NCBI GenBank assembly: GCA_030151245.1
Contig: JASLEF010000142.1
Coordinates: forward strand, 1-54,229
Direction: 5' to 3'
Origin: Ignatzschineria sp.
GTDB lineage: Bacteria; Pseudomonadota; Gammaproteobacteria; Cardiobacteriales; Wohlfahrtiimonadaceae
DNA: 54,229 nucleotides
Shown here: positions 1 to 8,927 of the stretch, in pieces
Layout of the letters: each line of letters starts with the position of its first letter
How positions within the stretch are numbered: position 1 is the stretch's first letter
Made by a program: the position numbers and the translations under genes
Notes under the pieces: model-generated
What the model saw: the letters and a program-made list of their open reading frames with translations, nothing else
Database searches by the model: none
Told to the model about the DNA's origin: nothing

Positions 1-169
1 TATTGTCAGCAGGTTTTTTTAATCTCCAATCTAATTTGGATATAACCATTTCAAATCATCATGTTAGCAAGTATAAACCTAGCTCCCGATATTACTGTTT
101 TACAGTTTTACTGTTAGATTTAACCTATTGATTAGTTAGACTAAAAAGATAAAAACAATATCAAGCAGC

Positions 170-1018
170 TTAAAAAATTACTGTACGATTTCCTTGAACT
201 ATCACGCGATCTTCTAAGTGATAACGTAATCCTCGAGAAAGAACGATCTTCTCAATATCTTTTCCTAATCGCACCATATCTTTCACGCTATCAGCATGAG
301 AAACTCGAATCACATCCTGCTCAATAATCGGTCCGGCATCAAGATCTTCAGTGACGTAATGACAAGTTGCGCCAATCAATTTCACCCCTCGTTGTGCTGC
401 TTGATGATAAGGTCTTGCACCAATAAATGAAGGCAAAAAACTATGATGAATATTGATAATACGATGTTTATATTTTTCACATAAATTGGGAGGTATAATC
501 TGCATATAACGCGCAAGCACAATCGTATCGGCTTTAGAATCTTCAATCAGCTCATTCACTTTAGCAAAGCTAGGATCTTTATTTTCTGGATCAACCGGCA
601 CATGATGATAAGGAATGCCATACCACTCCACCATACTCCGAAGATCATCATGGTTTGAAATAACCCCTACAATCTCACAATCTAATTCATGGGCATGCCA
701 ACGCGATAAAATATCCACCAAGCAATGAGCTTCCTTACTGGCCATCAACATCACTTTATGCTTTTTAGAGGTATCGACAATCCGCCAATGAAGTTGAAAC
801 CTCTCAGCTATGGGGGTAAAACGCTCACAAAATTCTTCAATACCAAAAGGTAGACTCTCGGCCTTAATAACATGACGCATAAAAAACAGCCCAGTTTCAA
901 GGTCGGAGTGATGATTCGCCTCCATAATCCAGCCGCCATTTTCTGCTAAAAAACCGCTCACGGCAGAAACAATCCCTACGCCATCCGGACATGACATCAC
1001 CAAACGATATGTTTTCAT
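170..1018 (-). CDS. purU: Formyltetrahydrofolate deformylase
   Basis: Hydrolyses 10-formyl-tetrahydrofolate to formate and tetrahydrofolate, feeding formate to purine synthesis and balancing one-carbon pools in the cytoplasm. An N-terminal ACT domain (about residues 1-80, opening KTYRLVMSCPDGVG) precedes a formyltransferase-fold domain (about 85-282). The active-site stretch INIHHSFLPSFIGA lies near residue 190, and TEDLDAGPI carries the expected catalytic Asp near 227. I take the ATG at 1018; a TTG at 1027 sits too close to the GAGGG upstream. The 282-residue length is normal for the family. It stands alone, divergent from uraA. Confident. Confidence 0.95.
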   Translation of the reverse strand: MKTYRLVMSCPDGVGIVSAVSGFLAENGGWIMEANHHSDLETGLFFMRHVIKAESLPFGIEEFCERFTPIAERFQLHWRIVDTSKKHKVMLMASKEAHCLVDILSRWHAHELDCEIVGVISNHDDLRSMVEWYGIPYHHVPVDPENKDPSFAKVNELIEDSKADTIVLARYMQIIPPNLCEKYKHRIINIHHSFLPSFIGARPYHQAAQRGVKLIGATCHYVTEDLDAGPIIEQDVIRVSHADSVKDMVRLGKDIEKIVLSRGLRYHLEDRVIVQGNRTVIF

Positions 1019-1456
1019 AAACTTCAACTACCCTCTATACCTATATTTTTTATGGATAAACTGATTCACTAATCTGTATGGATCTATATTAGTCTGTAAT
1101 ATTTATTTTCTAACCATCAAGATGACTAACTATCTTTTTCTATATGTAATAGACCAATACTGACTTTATTGACTAACCTGATCATTTTTCAATTTACTAA
1201 TCTAGCGGAATTAAGATGATTTAGTAAGTCTTTTAAGATGCTTTTACAGAAAGTGAAATAGAAATATCTCAAATAATGATAGTGTTGACAACTTTTAATG
1301 ATGTTAAGTTTTATCAAAGTCTAAAAACAAGTTCTAAACGCTATAAAAAAACCACTTATGGTCACGAGAACTTCTGCCTTTAAAAAAAGAACCTGCTATA
1401 ATTTCGGCTATTCATATCTAGATCTCATTCCCTCTCTACTCTCTCAGGAGCGCATC
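1019..1456. other. Divergent purU/uraA intergenic region
   Basis: About 440 AT-rich bases between two divergent genes. On the plus strand there is TTGACA at 1285-1290 with TTTTAT 18 bases on (1309-1314), and a better extended -10 at 1394-1402. I see no gene, and no clear purU promoter on the minus strand. The plus-strand reading frame of uraA runs open upstream to 1358, but that part overlaps the promoter and does not look like permease sequence. Confidence 0.5.
1394..1402 (+). promoter_or_regulatory. Extended -10 promoter of uraA
   Basis: TGCTATAAT is a perfect extended -10 element (TG-N-TATAAT) 54 bases before the uraA ATG. No good -35 is present, as is common with extended -10 promoters. 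Transcription would start near 1409, which excludes the longer upstream start for uraA. Confidence 0.65.
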
Positions 1457-2695
1457 ATGCAGGTTTTTCATAATGCCGTCGCGGGCTTACAAATTTTATT
1501 TGTAGCTTTCGGCGCAATGGTTCTCGTCCCACTATTAACGGGGCTGAATCCCTCAATGGCACTACTGGGTGCCGGCATCGGTACCATTCTTTTCCAAATA
1601 GTTACGGGATGGAAGGTACCGATTTTTTTAGGTTCCTCATTTGCCTTTATTGCCCCCATAATCTTCGCTATGGATACATGGGGACCTGGCGCAACATTCT
1701 TCGGATTGTTCGCTGCTGGCTTTATGTATTTCGTATTTGCTTTTGCCATCAAAATAAAAGGCATTGAAAGCGTTCATCGCTTAATCCCCCCTGTTGTTAT
1801 TGGTCCTGTCATTATTGTCATCGGCCTCTCTGTAGCGGCTGTTGCAACACAGATGGCAATGGGAAAATCGGGAGGAGAACAAGTTGTTGATTATAAACTT
1901 TCAATCATCGTTTCGGCGATTACATTTGCTGTGACTGTTCTTGTGACCATGTTTGGAAAACGTTTCTTAAGACTTGTTCCCATTTTGATGGGAATTGCCA
2001 TTGGTTATGCCGTTGCAGCAAGTCTGGGTTTAGTTGATTTTACAAAAGTAGCTGAAGCTCCTTGGTTTCAAATCCCGGAGTTTGTTTCCCCAGAAATCAA
2101 CTGGATGGCGGCTCTCTTTATGCTTCCGGTAGCGATTGCACCAGCGATTGAGCATATTGGGGGAATTATGGCCATAGGGAAAGTCACAGGCAAAGATTAC
2201 GCCTCAAATCCTGGGCTTCATAAAACACTTGCAGGAGATGGACTCGGTGTCTGCGTTGCTGGATTAATTGGTGGTCCTCCTGTGACGACTTATGGCGAAG
2301 TCACCGGTGCCGTAATGCTCACGAAAAATGATAAACCTTTAATCATGACCTACGCTGCGGGATTTGCAATCTTCATGGCTTTTTTTGGAAAATTTAATGC
2401 CTTTTTAAGCTCAATCCCACTTCCGGTCATGGGCGGAATCATGATTCTACTTTTTGGCACCATCGCAAGCCTTGGTTTAAAAGCCTTGATTGATGCCAAA
2501 GTCGATATTACAATTCCCAGAAATCTTGTCATTGTCAGTGCAACATTAATTACAGGAGTGGGTGGTTATACGATTGAAATCGGCAGCTTTCCTTTTGCCG
2601 GCGTTGGATTAGCATCTGTTTTGGCAATTGTGCTAAACCTTATTCTTCCTCATCCCAAAAAAGAGAATAAAGAAGATCTCGAAGTGGATCTTTAA
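1457..2695 (+). CDS. uraA: Uracil/xanthine permease, NCS2 family
   Basis: Inner-membrane nucleobase:proton symporter, most like UraA (uracil). The 412 residues are almost wholly hydrophobic with many membrane spans. The conserved NCS2 signatures are visible: AIEHIGGIMAIGKVTGKDY, with the substrate-binding Glu, and TTYGEVTGAVMLTK, with the second conserved acidic residue. The ATG at 1457 has AGGAG six bases upstream; an in-frame start at 1358 would add 33 residues lying over the promoter. The gene is not next to upp, so the substrate (uracil versus xanthine) rests on sequence pattern only. A hairpin terminator follows. Confidence 0.92.
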   Translation: MQVFHNAVAGLQILFVAFGAMVLVPLLTGLNPSMALLGAGIGTILFQIVTGWKVPIFLGSSFAFIAPIIFAMDTWGPGATFFGLFAAGFMYFVFAFAIKIKGIESVHRLIPPVVIGPVIIVIGLSVAAVATQMAMGKSGGEQVVDYKLSIIVSAITFAVTVLVTMFGKRFLRLVPILMGIAIGYAVAASLGLVDFTKVAEAPWFQIPEFVSPEINWMAALFMLPVAIAPAIEHIGGIMAIGKVTGKDYASNPGLHKTLAGDGLGVCVAGLIGGPPVTTYGEVTGAVMLTKNDKPLIMTYAAGFAIFMAFFGKFNAFLSSIPLPVMGGIMILLFGTIASLGLKALIDAKVDITIPRNLVIVSATLITGVGGYTIEIGSFPFAGVGLASVLAIVLNLILPHPKKENKEDLEVDL

Positions 2696-2771
2696 TTCCC
2701 TGAATCATTATTCAGCGATCAATATCTAGGCGACAACTATCCTCATCGATATTGAATCATGAAATAATTTG

Positions 2772-2798
2772 AAAGAGCCCTCAAATTGAGGGCTCTTT
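2772..2798 (+). terminator. Terminator of uraA
   Basis: An 11-bp perfect stem (AAAGAGCCCTC with GAGGGCTCTTT) and a 5-base loop lie 77 bases after the uraA stop. The downstream T run is only TTT, so it may be a modest terminator. The A-rich 5' arm would also give a U run on the opposite strand. Confidence 0.75.
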
Positions 2799-2922
2799 CC
2801 TGTAAACTACCCCTTGAACTGAAATACAAAGCTGAACGAAAAGAGTTGGTAAAAGAGGTGCTCTCTGCAATGTACCTCAGCCTCTCTCCAAACTAGATAA
2901 AATAGTAGAAATATAAAACCGT

Positions 2923-4104
2923 ATGAATAACAATGTCGGCAATAAGATAGATTCCATCCCTAAAGATGATACTTTATTACAACCCATTACCCCAGAACAG
3001 GTACACTTCTTTCAAGCGCACTTATTAGAATGGTTTGAGCGCGAAGGCAGGCATGATCTCCCTTGGAAACCTCAAGGACAATTCAGTGAGAAAATTAACC
3101 TTTACCGTATCTGGATTTCCGAGATTATGCTACAACAAACACAAGTTGTGACAGTGATCCCCTACTTTGAACGCTTTATGAATGCCTTTCCTACACCAGA
3201 AATTTTAGCATCTGCACCGGAAGATGCCGTTTTAAAGCTTTGGCAAGGATTAGGTTACTACTCAAGGGCTCGTAACTTACATGCGGCAAGTAAACAGCTC
3301 GTGAATGAGTTTAAAGGAGTCATCCCTCCTGATTTTGAATCAATTCGCCGTTTGAAAGGGATTGGTGATACCACAGCCCATGCCATTTTGGCACAAGGTT
3401 TTAATCTTCCCTTTGCGATTTTAGATGGAAACGTCCGCCGAGTTCTAAGTCGAATAACAGGGATGATGGCACCGAGAAAAGAGCTTGATAAACGCTTAAA
3501 ACCTATTAGTGATCTATTTCTTTGCCAACAAAATCCAGCAGACTATACGCAAGCAATTATGGATTTTGGCGCAACGCTGTGTAAACTCAAACCCCAATGT
3601 GAGCGTTGTTTCTTACAGAAGCATTGCACTGCTTTTCAACAAAACCGCGTGGCTGAAATTCCCGCTAAACCGATTAAAAAACAAAATCCAACAGAGTCTA
3701 TCGCTCTCATTCTCTATTCGACAGAATCTCACAAAATTTTATTAGAAAAACGCCCAACACAAGGAATCTGGGGGAGTCTCTATTCTCTACCTGAATTACT
3801 ATTAAAAGGAAGAGATGCGAAAAGCCAATCAAGTCCGATTATCGGTACGCAAACATTAGATGACTTTTCAGAGAAAATGTCATTAACAAGTATCCGCCAT
3901 CAATTTACACATTACACTTTAGAAGCCACATTATTGAAAGTCCCAACGACAGATCAGGCTCTCGACACATTATTACAATCCCGTCCTGATCCAGAAAATT
4001 ATCGAATAGTAACTATCGAAGAGGCTCTGTTATTACCAAAACCCAAGCCTATTGCCGAATTATTGACCAAATTATCCCCCCTCTCTTTAACCCCATCACT
4101 TTAG
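2923..4104 (+). CDS. mutY: A/G-specific adenine DNA glycosylase
   Basis: Removes adenine mispaired with 8-oxoguanine. The HhH-GPD glycosylase domain spans about residues 25-240: EIMLQQTQV holds the catalytic Glu67, LGYYSRARNLH is conserved, and LDGNVRRVLSR holds the catalytic Asp168. A NUDIX_4-like 8-oxoG recognition domain follows from about 255. The Fe-S cysteines are C220, C226, C229 and C235, giving C-X5-C-X2-C-X5-C, whereas the family pattern is C-X6-C-X2-C-X5-C, so the first loop is one residue short. An N-terminal extension of about 25 residues precedes the usual start, and no strong ribosome site marks the ATG at 2923. Confidence 0.95.
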   Translation: MNNNVGNKIDSIPKDDTLLQPITPEQVHFFQAHLLEWFEREGRHDLPWKPQGQFSEKINLYRIWISEIMLQQTQVVTVIPYFERFMNAFPTPEILASAPEDAVLKLWQGLGYYSRARNLHAASKQLVNEFKGVIPPDFESIRRLKGIGDTTAHAILAQGFNLPFAILDGNVRRVLSRITGMMAPRKELDKRLKPISDLFLCQQNPADYTQAIMDFGATLCKLKPQCERCFLQKHCTAFQQNRVAEIPAKPIKKQNPTESIALILYSTESHKILLEKRPTQGIWGSLYSLPELLLKGRDAKSQSSPIIGTQTLDDFSEKMSLTSIRHQFTHYTLEATLLKVPTTDQALDTLLQSRPDPENYRIVTIEEALLLPKPKPIAELLTKLSPLSLTPSL

Positions 4105-4190
4105 TAAAATATATTGAGATAACCTGTTTAACGCTTTATACAGATAAAGAAATATTTACATTTATCCAAAAGATTATTTTTCGAAATCTT

Positions 4191-4226
4191 TTGCTGATTT
4201 ATCGCATTGAAAATCTATAGTATACT
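4191..4226 (+). promoter_or_regulatory. Possible promoter of the TPR protein gene
   Basis: Overlapping -10-like hexamers TATAGT (4216-4221) and TATACT (4221-4226) lie about 40-60 bases before the possible starts of the next gene. TTGCTG at 4191-4196 could act as a -35 with 19-base spacing to the first. A weak match. Confidence 0.35.
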
Positions 4227-4261
4227 GATCCTGTTTTGTAGCATCTCTACAAATAGGCAAT

Positions 4262-6196
4262 GTGAATATATTAGGGCTAAAGTTTTTAATGAATAGATTT
4301 ATATTACAAAGATTTATGCGTTCCTTATACCTCGCTCGCTACTATTTTTTAGTAGTGCTCTTTGTCTTTATCTCATTAGTTATTACCTCTATTGCAAGAG
4401 CTATTCAATCAAAAGAAGAACCACCCTCACAGGTGCTCTCGAGTGTCCTTAACTCTTACAAAAAATTACAATCCAAAACATTGCCTGCAATCATTTTGGA
4501 ATCGGCGTCAGAATCAGAGATCTCTCCTCCGAAGGATTCTCAATCCTCAGAAACACCAAGACAAACAGAGATTCTCTCACTTCCAGAATCAATAGATGAC
4601 CACTCGCAAACAATCTTTTTAGAAACCATTGCAAGCGCCCTTATTTCCCAATCAAAACAAGATTCTCTTCCCCATGAACCTAATCTCAAAGAGAGCCTTG
4701 CCCCCGAAATGGTGACGGAAGCGTTACATGAAGATATTTCGGAAATTATCGATCAACATGAGAAACCCTCTTCCACCGTTGAGCTCCTAATACCGGATAC
4801 GATCCTTAATAACTACCTCCTTTTCACACTCTTTCCTCACCGTAAATCAGCCATTATTGAAGAGCCCATCGCTCGTCCCTATCAAGAGCATACGCATGTT
4901 GATGATATTTCAATGATGAAATTTGCCAATAAAATAGATGCGTCTTTAAGTATTTCAGAGGACGCTTCACTAGATGAGTTTGAGGGTGCGGAAGCCTACT
5001 TCGACGAAAACCACCAATATTACGATGGATTTGAAGAATATCAAGATGCAGAATTAGCGGAGAATGGTCTTGATCACATACTGACTGACATCGTCGAAGC
5101 TTCTGATTCATTAGTCTATCCCTACCTTCAAGATCCTTTAGAAATATTGGAAGCGGAATCAACTTTTGAAAACTTTGATGAGCAGCCGATCTCCAAGCAG
5201 ATCGAACAGCTCCTCACAACAGGAGATTATTTTCTCTTAGCAAACGATCCTATTAAAGCTCGTCAATACTATGTTAGAGCTGTCAAAACAGGAGCTACTG
5301 ATAAAACCTCTCCTTACTATGCGAAAGCTTTAGTAAAACTTGCAGATATGGAAGATAATGCCTATTTAGCACGCTTCCAATATACTAATGCGCTCGATAT
5401 TTATGAAACCTATCAAGGCTATGATATGGAAATCGCCGATATCTTAGTGAAACTTGTTTGGACTTTTGATATGAGCTCTGAGCGAATTGTTATTTATGAG
5501 TTATTAACACGCGCAAAACAGATTCACGAAAAGCATGACTATACCCCTCAATATACTGAAGTATTACGTAATCTTGCGATTTACTATGAAACGGTGGATG
5601 ATTTCGAACGTGCAGATGCAAACTACAAAGCAGCTTTAGCTCTGGATCTACAACACCTCACAACATCAGATATTAGAACTGTTTTAGCCCTTGAAAACTA
5701 TGCGGCATTTTACCTAAAATATAATGAGCTTAAAAAAGCAGAAGAGATTTTACGCTTTAAGCTAGAAGCACATGAAGCATTCACGCCCCCCGATTATTAT
5801 AATTTAGGTCGAACACAATCGATGTTAGGTTGGACTTACCTACAGATGAATGAGCTTGATGAAGCATTACACCACTACAATAGCGCACTTGGTAATATCA
5901 ATTACAGCATCACTAAAAACCGCTTCATGCCTCATTATTACTCATTACCGGCGATTTTTGACCTGATCTATTTCTTTATCTATACCAAAGAGCCAGAACT
6001 AGCTGTTCCCTACTTTGATGTCGTGGCAGCGCTTTTAGAAGGAGAGGATGAAGGAGATGTTTTACGTTATCTACAAGAAACCAGCTTTGAAGAAGTTGAT
6101 CCGGAAAAAATCACGAATTATCCTTGGGCAGCAAAAGAAGAGATTAAAGGTTTAATTTCTATTATTGAATATATTCAGTCTACACAAAGTTATTAA
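4262..6196 (+). CDS. Membrane-anchored TPR-repeat protein, unknown function
   Basis: I do not recognise this gene. From the GTG at 4262 it has 644 residues; ATG codons at 4289 and 4316 are equally possible starts. A basic N-terminus precedes one membrane span (about residues 27-45), so the bulk is probably extracytoplasmic or membrane-tethered. Residues about 50-315 are rich in Glu, Asp, Ser and Pro and look disordered. From about 320 to 600 helical TPR-like repeats appear (DYFLLANDPIKARQYYVRAV, DFERADANYKAALALD, YLQMNELDEALHHYNSALG). A scaffold or assembly role would be typical of TPR proteins but is not shown. It lies alone between mutY and apaH. Confidence 0.85.
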   Translation: MNILGLKFLMNRFILQRFMRSLYLARYYFLVVLFVFISLVITSIARAIQSKEEPPSQVLSSVLNSYKKLQSKTLPAIILESASESEISPPKDSQSSETPRQTEILSLPESIDDHSQTIFLETIASALISQSKQDSLPHEPNLKESLAPEMVTEALHEDISEIIDQHEKPSSTVELLIPDTILNNYLLFTLFPHRKSAIIEEPIARPYQEHTHVDDISMMKFANKIDASLSISEDASLDEFEGAEAYFDENHQYYDGFEEYQDAELAENGLDHILTDIVEASDSLVYPYLQDPLEILEAESTFENFDEQPISKQIEQLLTTGDYFLLANDPIKARQYYVRAVKTGATDKTSPYYAKALVKLADMEDNAYLARFQYTNALDIYETYQGYDMEIADILVKLVWTFDMSSERIVIYELLTRAKQIHEKHDYTPQYTEVLRNLAIYYETVDDFERADANYKAALALDLQHLTTSDIRTVLALENYAAFYLKYNELKKAEEILRFKLEAHEAFTPPDYYNLGRTQSMLGWTYLQMNELDEALHHYNSALGNINYSITKNRFMPHYYSLPAIFDLIYFFIYTKEPELAVPYFDVVAALLEGEDEGDVLRYLQETSFEEVDPEKITNYPWAAKEEIKGLISIIEYIQSTQSY

Positions 6197-6374
6197 GCAT
6201 TAACTAATAGCTTTCGAACTATCGAACTATACCTCTATTCTCGGCTTATTGCGCTCCCTTTTTGATTGGTAATTATAAAACTATCACTCAGTATTATTAG
6301 GAGAGAAGCTATTTGATCGATAGTCACACCCTCAACTATAATTACCTCCTCCCCTAATTAGATAAAGGTTTGAT

Positions 6375-7190
6375 ATGGCAATCTATGTAATGAGTGATAT
6401 TCATGGCTGTTACGATGAATTTAGAGCGCTCTTAAAAAAAATTCACTTTAAACATCAAGAGGACCAGCTCTATCTTGTAGGGGATCTTATTAATCGTGGC
6501 CCCAAATCCTTAGCGGTAATGGATTACTTATTAGATCATCAAACGTCGATCTTTCCGGTATTAGGAAATCATGATCTCTCTTACCTTGTCTATGCCGCAG
6601 GTGAAACTCGATTACGTAGAGGCGATACCTATGATGAAATACTTAATAGTCGCCATGCTAAAAAAATCAAAAAATATCTCAAAAAACAACCCCTCATGCG
6701 TTACCTGCCATCCCTTGACGTGGCGATTGCTCATGCCGGCATTCCCCCATTTTGGAGTATTTCTCAAGCGTTAAGTCTCAGCTATGAAATCCATGAACAA
6801 CTCATCACCGATGATAAAGAGCACTATCAAATATTGATGCAACAGATGTTTGGTAATACCCCAACAACTTGGAGCAATGAATTAACGGGTATTGATCGCA
6901 TTCGTGTCATCATCAACTTCTTTTCACGAATGCGTTATCTGCATCTCGATCTATCAATGGATTTTGATAATAAAACTGAAGATTACAACCCCAAAGTGAT
7001 GAAGCCATGGTTTCAATTTGATCGCACAGCACATGGTGATACCAAAATTATTTATGGTCACTGGGCAAGCTTAGGGATTCATGATGAAAATAATACGCTC
7101 TGCATCGACTCAGGCTGCGTTTGGGAGGGATCATTATCTGTTGTTCGAATCGACACACCACAATTTGAGATCAGTAGCTTCTCTTTTTGA
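6375..7190 (+). CDS. apaH: Bis(5'-nucleosyl)-tetraphosphatase, symmetrical
   Basis: Splits diadenosine tetraphosphate into two ADP, removing stress nucleotides and Np4-type RNA caps. It is a metallophosphatase with the three expected metal-binding signatures: SDIHGCYDEF near residue 7, GDLINRGPKS near 41 and LGNHDLSYL near 64. Its 271 residues match the usual length. AAAGG six bases before the ATG supports the start. It is not beside rsmA or apaG, its partners in enterobacteria. Confident. Confidence 0.95.
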   Translation: MAIYVMSDIHGCYDEFRALLKKIHFKHQEDQLYLVGDLINRGPKSLAVMDYLLDHQTSIFPVLGNHDLSYLVYAAGETRLRRGDTYDEILNSRHAKKIKKYLKKQPLMRYLPSLDVAIAHAGIPPFWSISQALSLSYEIHEQLITDDKEHYQILMQQMFGNTPTTWSNELTGIDRIRVIINFFSRMRYLHLDLSMDFDNKTEDYNPKVMKPWFQFDRTAHGDTKIIYGHWASLGIHDENNTLCIDSGCVWEGSLSVVRIDTPQFEISSFSF

Positions 7191-7316
7191 TCAGGAAAAA
7201 TCATCGTTTCACACAATTTTTACAGCGGGCTTCTTTTTCTGCTCTAAGATGCAATTTCGCCCAATAAAAGGTAAAATGCTCCGTTACATAATAATTGATT
7301 AATAAGAGGTTGACTG

Positions 7317-7937
7317 ATGCAAGATATCCGGACTTTACTGCGTAAAACCAGTTTTAAAACAAGTGCTAACAGCTTAAGCCAACTCCCCAATGATAGCCGC
7401 GGTGAAATTGCCTTTGCAGGCCGTTCAAATGCCGGTAAATCCAGTGCTTTGAATATGATCACAGGGCAAAAAACACTCGCTAGAACGAGTAAAACTCCAG
7501 GAAGAACACAGCTAATTAACTATTTTGAAGTCAAGGATGGTCTCTATCTTGTGGATCTCCCAGGCTATGGTTATGCAAAAGTGCCCCTCCCTATGCGCGA
7601 ACACTGGCAAAAAATTCTTCAAGGATATTTTGAAAAACGTGAACCTTTAGATGCGTTAATTATGTTAATGGATTCTCGCCATCCTCTTACGGACCTTGAT
7701 AAACAGATGCTCCATTGGTGCGAACATCAAGCATTGCCAACTCATATCCTCTTAACTAAAGCGGATAAACTCAGTAAAAATGAAGCCAGCAGTGCACTAC
7801 ATAAGGTTAAAAAAACATTAGCTGAAGAGTTCTCCATTCCCATCACGGTACAACTCTTCTCCTCCACAAAACCCGAGATCGGATTACAAGAAGCCCTTCA
7901 CTATTTAGGCGAATGGATCAATCATTATGAGTCATAA
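7317..7937 (+). CDS. engB: Ribosome-biogenesis GTPase EngB (YihA/YsxC)
   Basis: Essential small GTPase in late 50S subunit assembly. G1 is GRSNAGKSS (35-43), the G2 region is TPGRTQLINYF, G3 is DLPGYGYAKV (from residue 80) and G4 is TKAD (near 146), followed by the SSTK G5-like stretch. At 206 residues the length is typical. GAGG seven bases before the ATG fixes the start. The last 11 bases overlap the start of glk, so the two are probably cotranscribed and translationally coupled. Confidence 0.96.
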   Translation: MQDIRTLLRKTSFKTSANSLSQLPNDSRGEIAFAGRSNAGKSSALNMITGQKTLARTSKTPGRTQLINYFEVKDGLYLVDLPGYGYAKVPLPMREHWQKILQGYFEKREPLDALIMLMDSRHPLTDLDKQMLHWCEHQALPTHILLTKADKLSKNEASSALHKVKKTLAEEFSIPITVQLFSSTKPEIGLQEALHYLGEWINHYES

Positions 7938-8910
7938 ACTACCACTGATTATTATCGCCGATATGGGGGCAACCTTTTCCCGTTTAGCCTTTATTGATGA
8001 ATACCAAGCTATCCGTCACGTAAAAGTCTATCCTTCAACAGGCTTTCACTCCCCAAAAGAGGTGATTGGGGCTTATCTTACGGAAATTAACGTTGAAAAC
8101 CCAGATCATATCTTTATTGCCGTGGCAGCACCTATCGTCAATGACCGTCTTATTTTAACAAACAATCATTGGGATTTTAGTCAACAAGAAATTGCTCAAG
8201 ATCTCAATACTAAAGTCACTTTCATCAATGACTTTGAAGCATTATCACTATCGTTAGATCATTTATCTCACTTTGAAGTGACTGAAATCGGGCAACATAC
8301 AGCGAGTAAGCCAAATCCTATACAGCACTCTAAAGTGGTTATTGGCACGGGTACAGGTTTTGGAACAGCCATCAGTTTACAAACAGAACATGGCACTATC
8401 AGTATTCCATCAGAAGGGGGGCATGCGCTCTATGCTCCTCAAGATTGTATTGAGACAGAACTGATCGACTTAGCCATCAAAGAGCTCAATCGCCCAGTGA
8501 TTGTAGAGGATTTATTAGCGTGTAAACATGGCATCGAGCGTCTCATTCGCTTAATGTCCATTCAAGCACAGATCTCAACGATTCCCTTTGAGGCTACACC
8601 TGAAGGCTTACTTCAAGCAGCATTAGAGCAGCAAGAACCGTTTGCTATCCAAGTACTGGATCGTTACTGTATGATGCTTGGTAACGTGGCTAGTAATATT
8701 GCATTAATGACGGGGGCTGCTAGTGGCATTTATATTGGTGGTGGGTTCTCCCCTCGTTTTAGCGAATTTTTACAAGCATCAAAATTTAGAGCTTGCTTCG
8801 TGAATAAAGAATCTGTAGCCAATATCTTAGAAACTATTCCAACCTATCTCATTACCCATCCTTATGCGACATTAGTTGGACTACAACAAATTCTTCCCCG
8901 ATACCTTTAA
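7927..8910 (+). CDS. glk: Glucokinase, ROK-independent Glk family
   Basis: Phosphorylates glucose with ATP in the cytoplasm. Residues 11-19, DMGATFSRL, correspond to the phosphate-1 motif, normally D-x-G-G-T-x-x-R, so Ala replaces the second Gly. The catalytic Asp is in FINDFEALSLSL, and GTGTGFGTAI and PSEGGHALYAPQD match the phosphate-2 and sugar-binding regions. At 327 residues it matches E. coli Glk in size. It overlaps engB by 11 bases and lies 17 bases before a HexR-type regulator gene, which supports a sugar-kinase role. The motif substitution leaves slight doubt about substrate. Confidence 0.9.
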   Translation: MSHKLPLIIIADMGATFSRLAFIDEYQAIRHVKVYPSTGFHSPKEVIGAYLTEINVENPDHIFIAVAAPIVNDRLILTNNHWDFSQQEIAQDLNTKVTFINDFEALSLSLDHLSHFEVTEIGQHTASKPNPIQHSKVVIGTGTGFGTAISLQTEHGTISIPSEGGHALYAPQDCIETELIDLAIKELNRPVIVEDLLACKHGIERLIRLMSIQAQISTIPFEATPEGLLQAALEQQEPFAIQVLDRYCMMLGNVASNIALMTGAASGIYIGGGFSPRFSEFLQASKFRACFVNKESVANILETIPTYLITHPYATLVGLQQILPRYL

Positions 8911-8927
8911 TTTGATGAGAGGAGCTT

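Noticed and set aside
1358..1456. Upstream in-frame extension of uraA giving 33 more residues
   Set aside because: It overlaps an extended -10 promoter, lacks a ribosome site, and the ATG at 1457 has AGGAG at six bases; the extra peptide does not resemble a permease.
1468..1764. Open frame on the minus strand inside uraA
   Set aside because: It is antisense to a secure gene, and its peptide shows only the bias of a mirrored membrane-protein frame.
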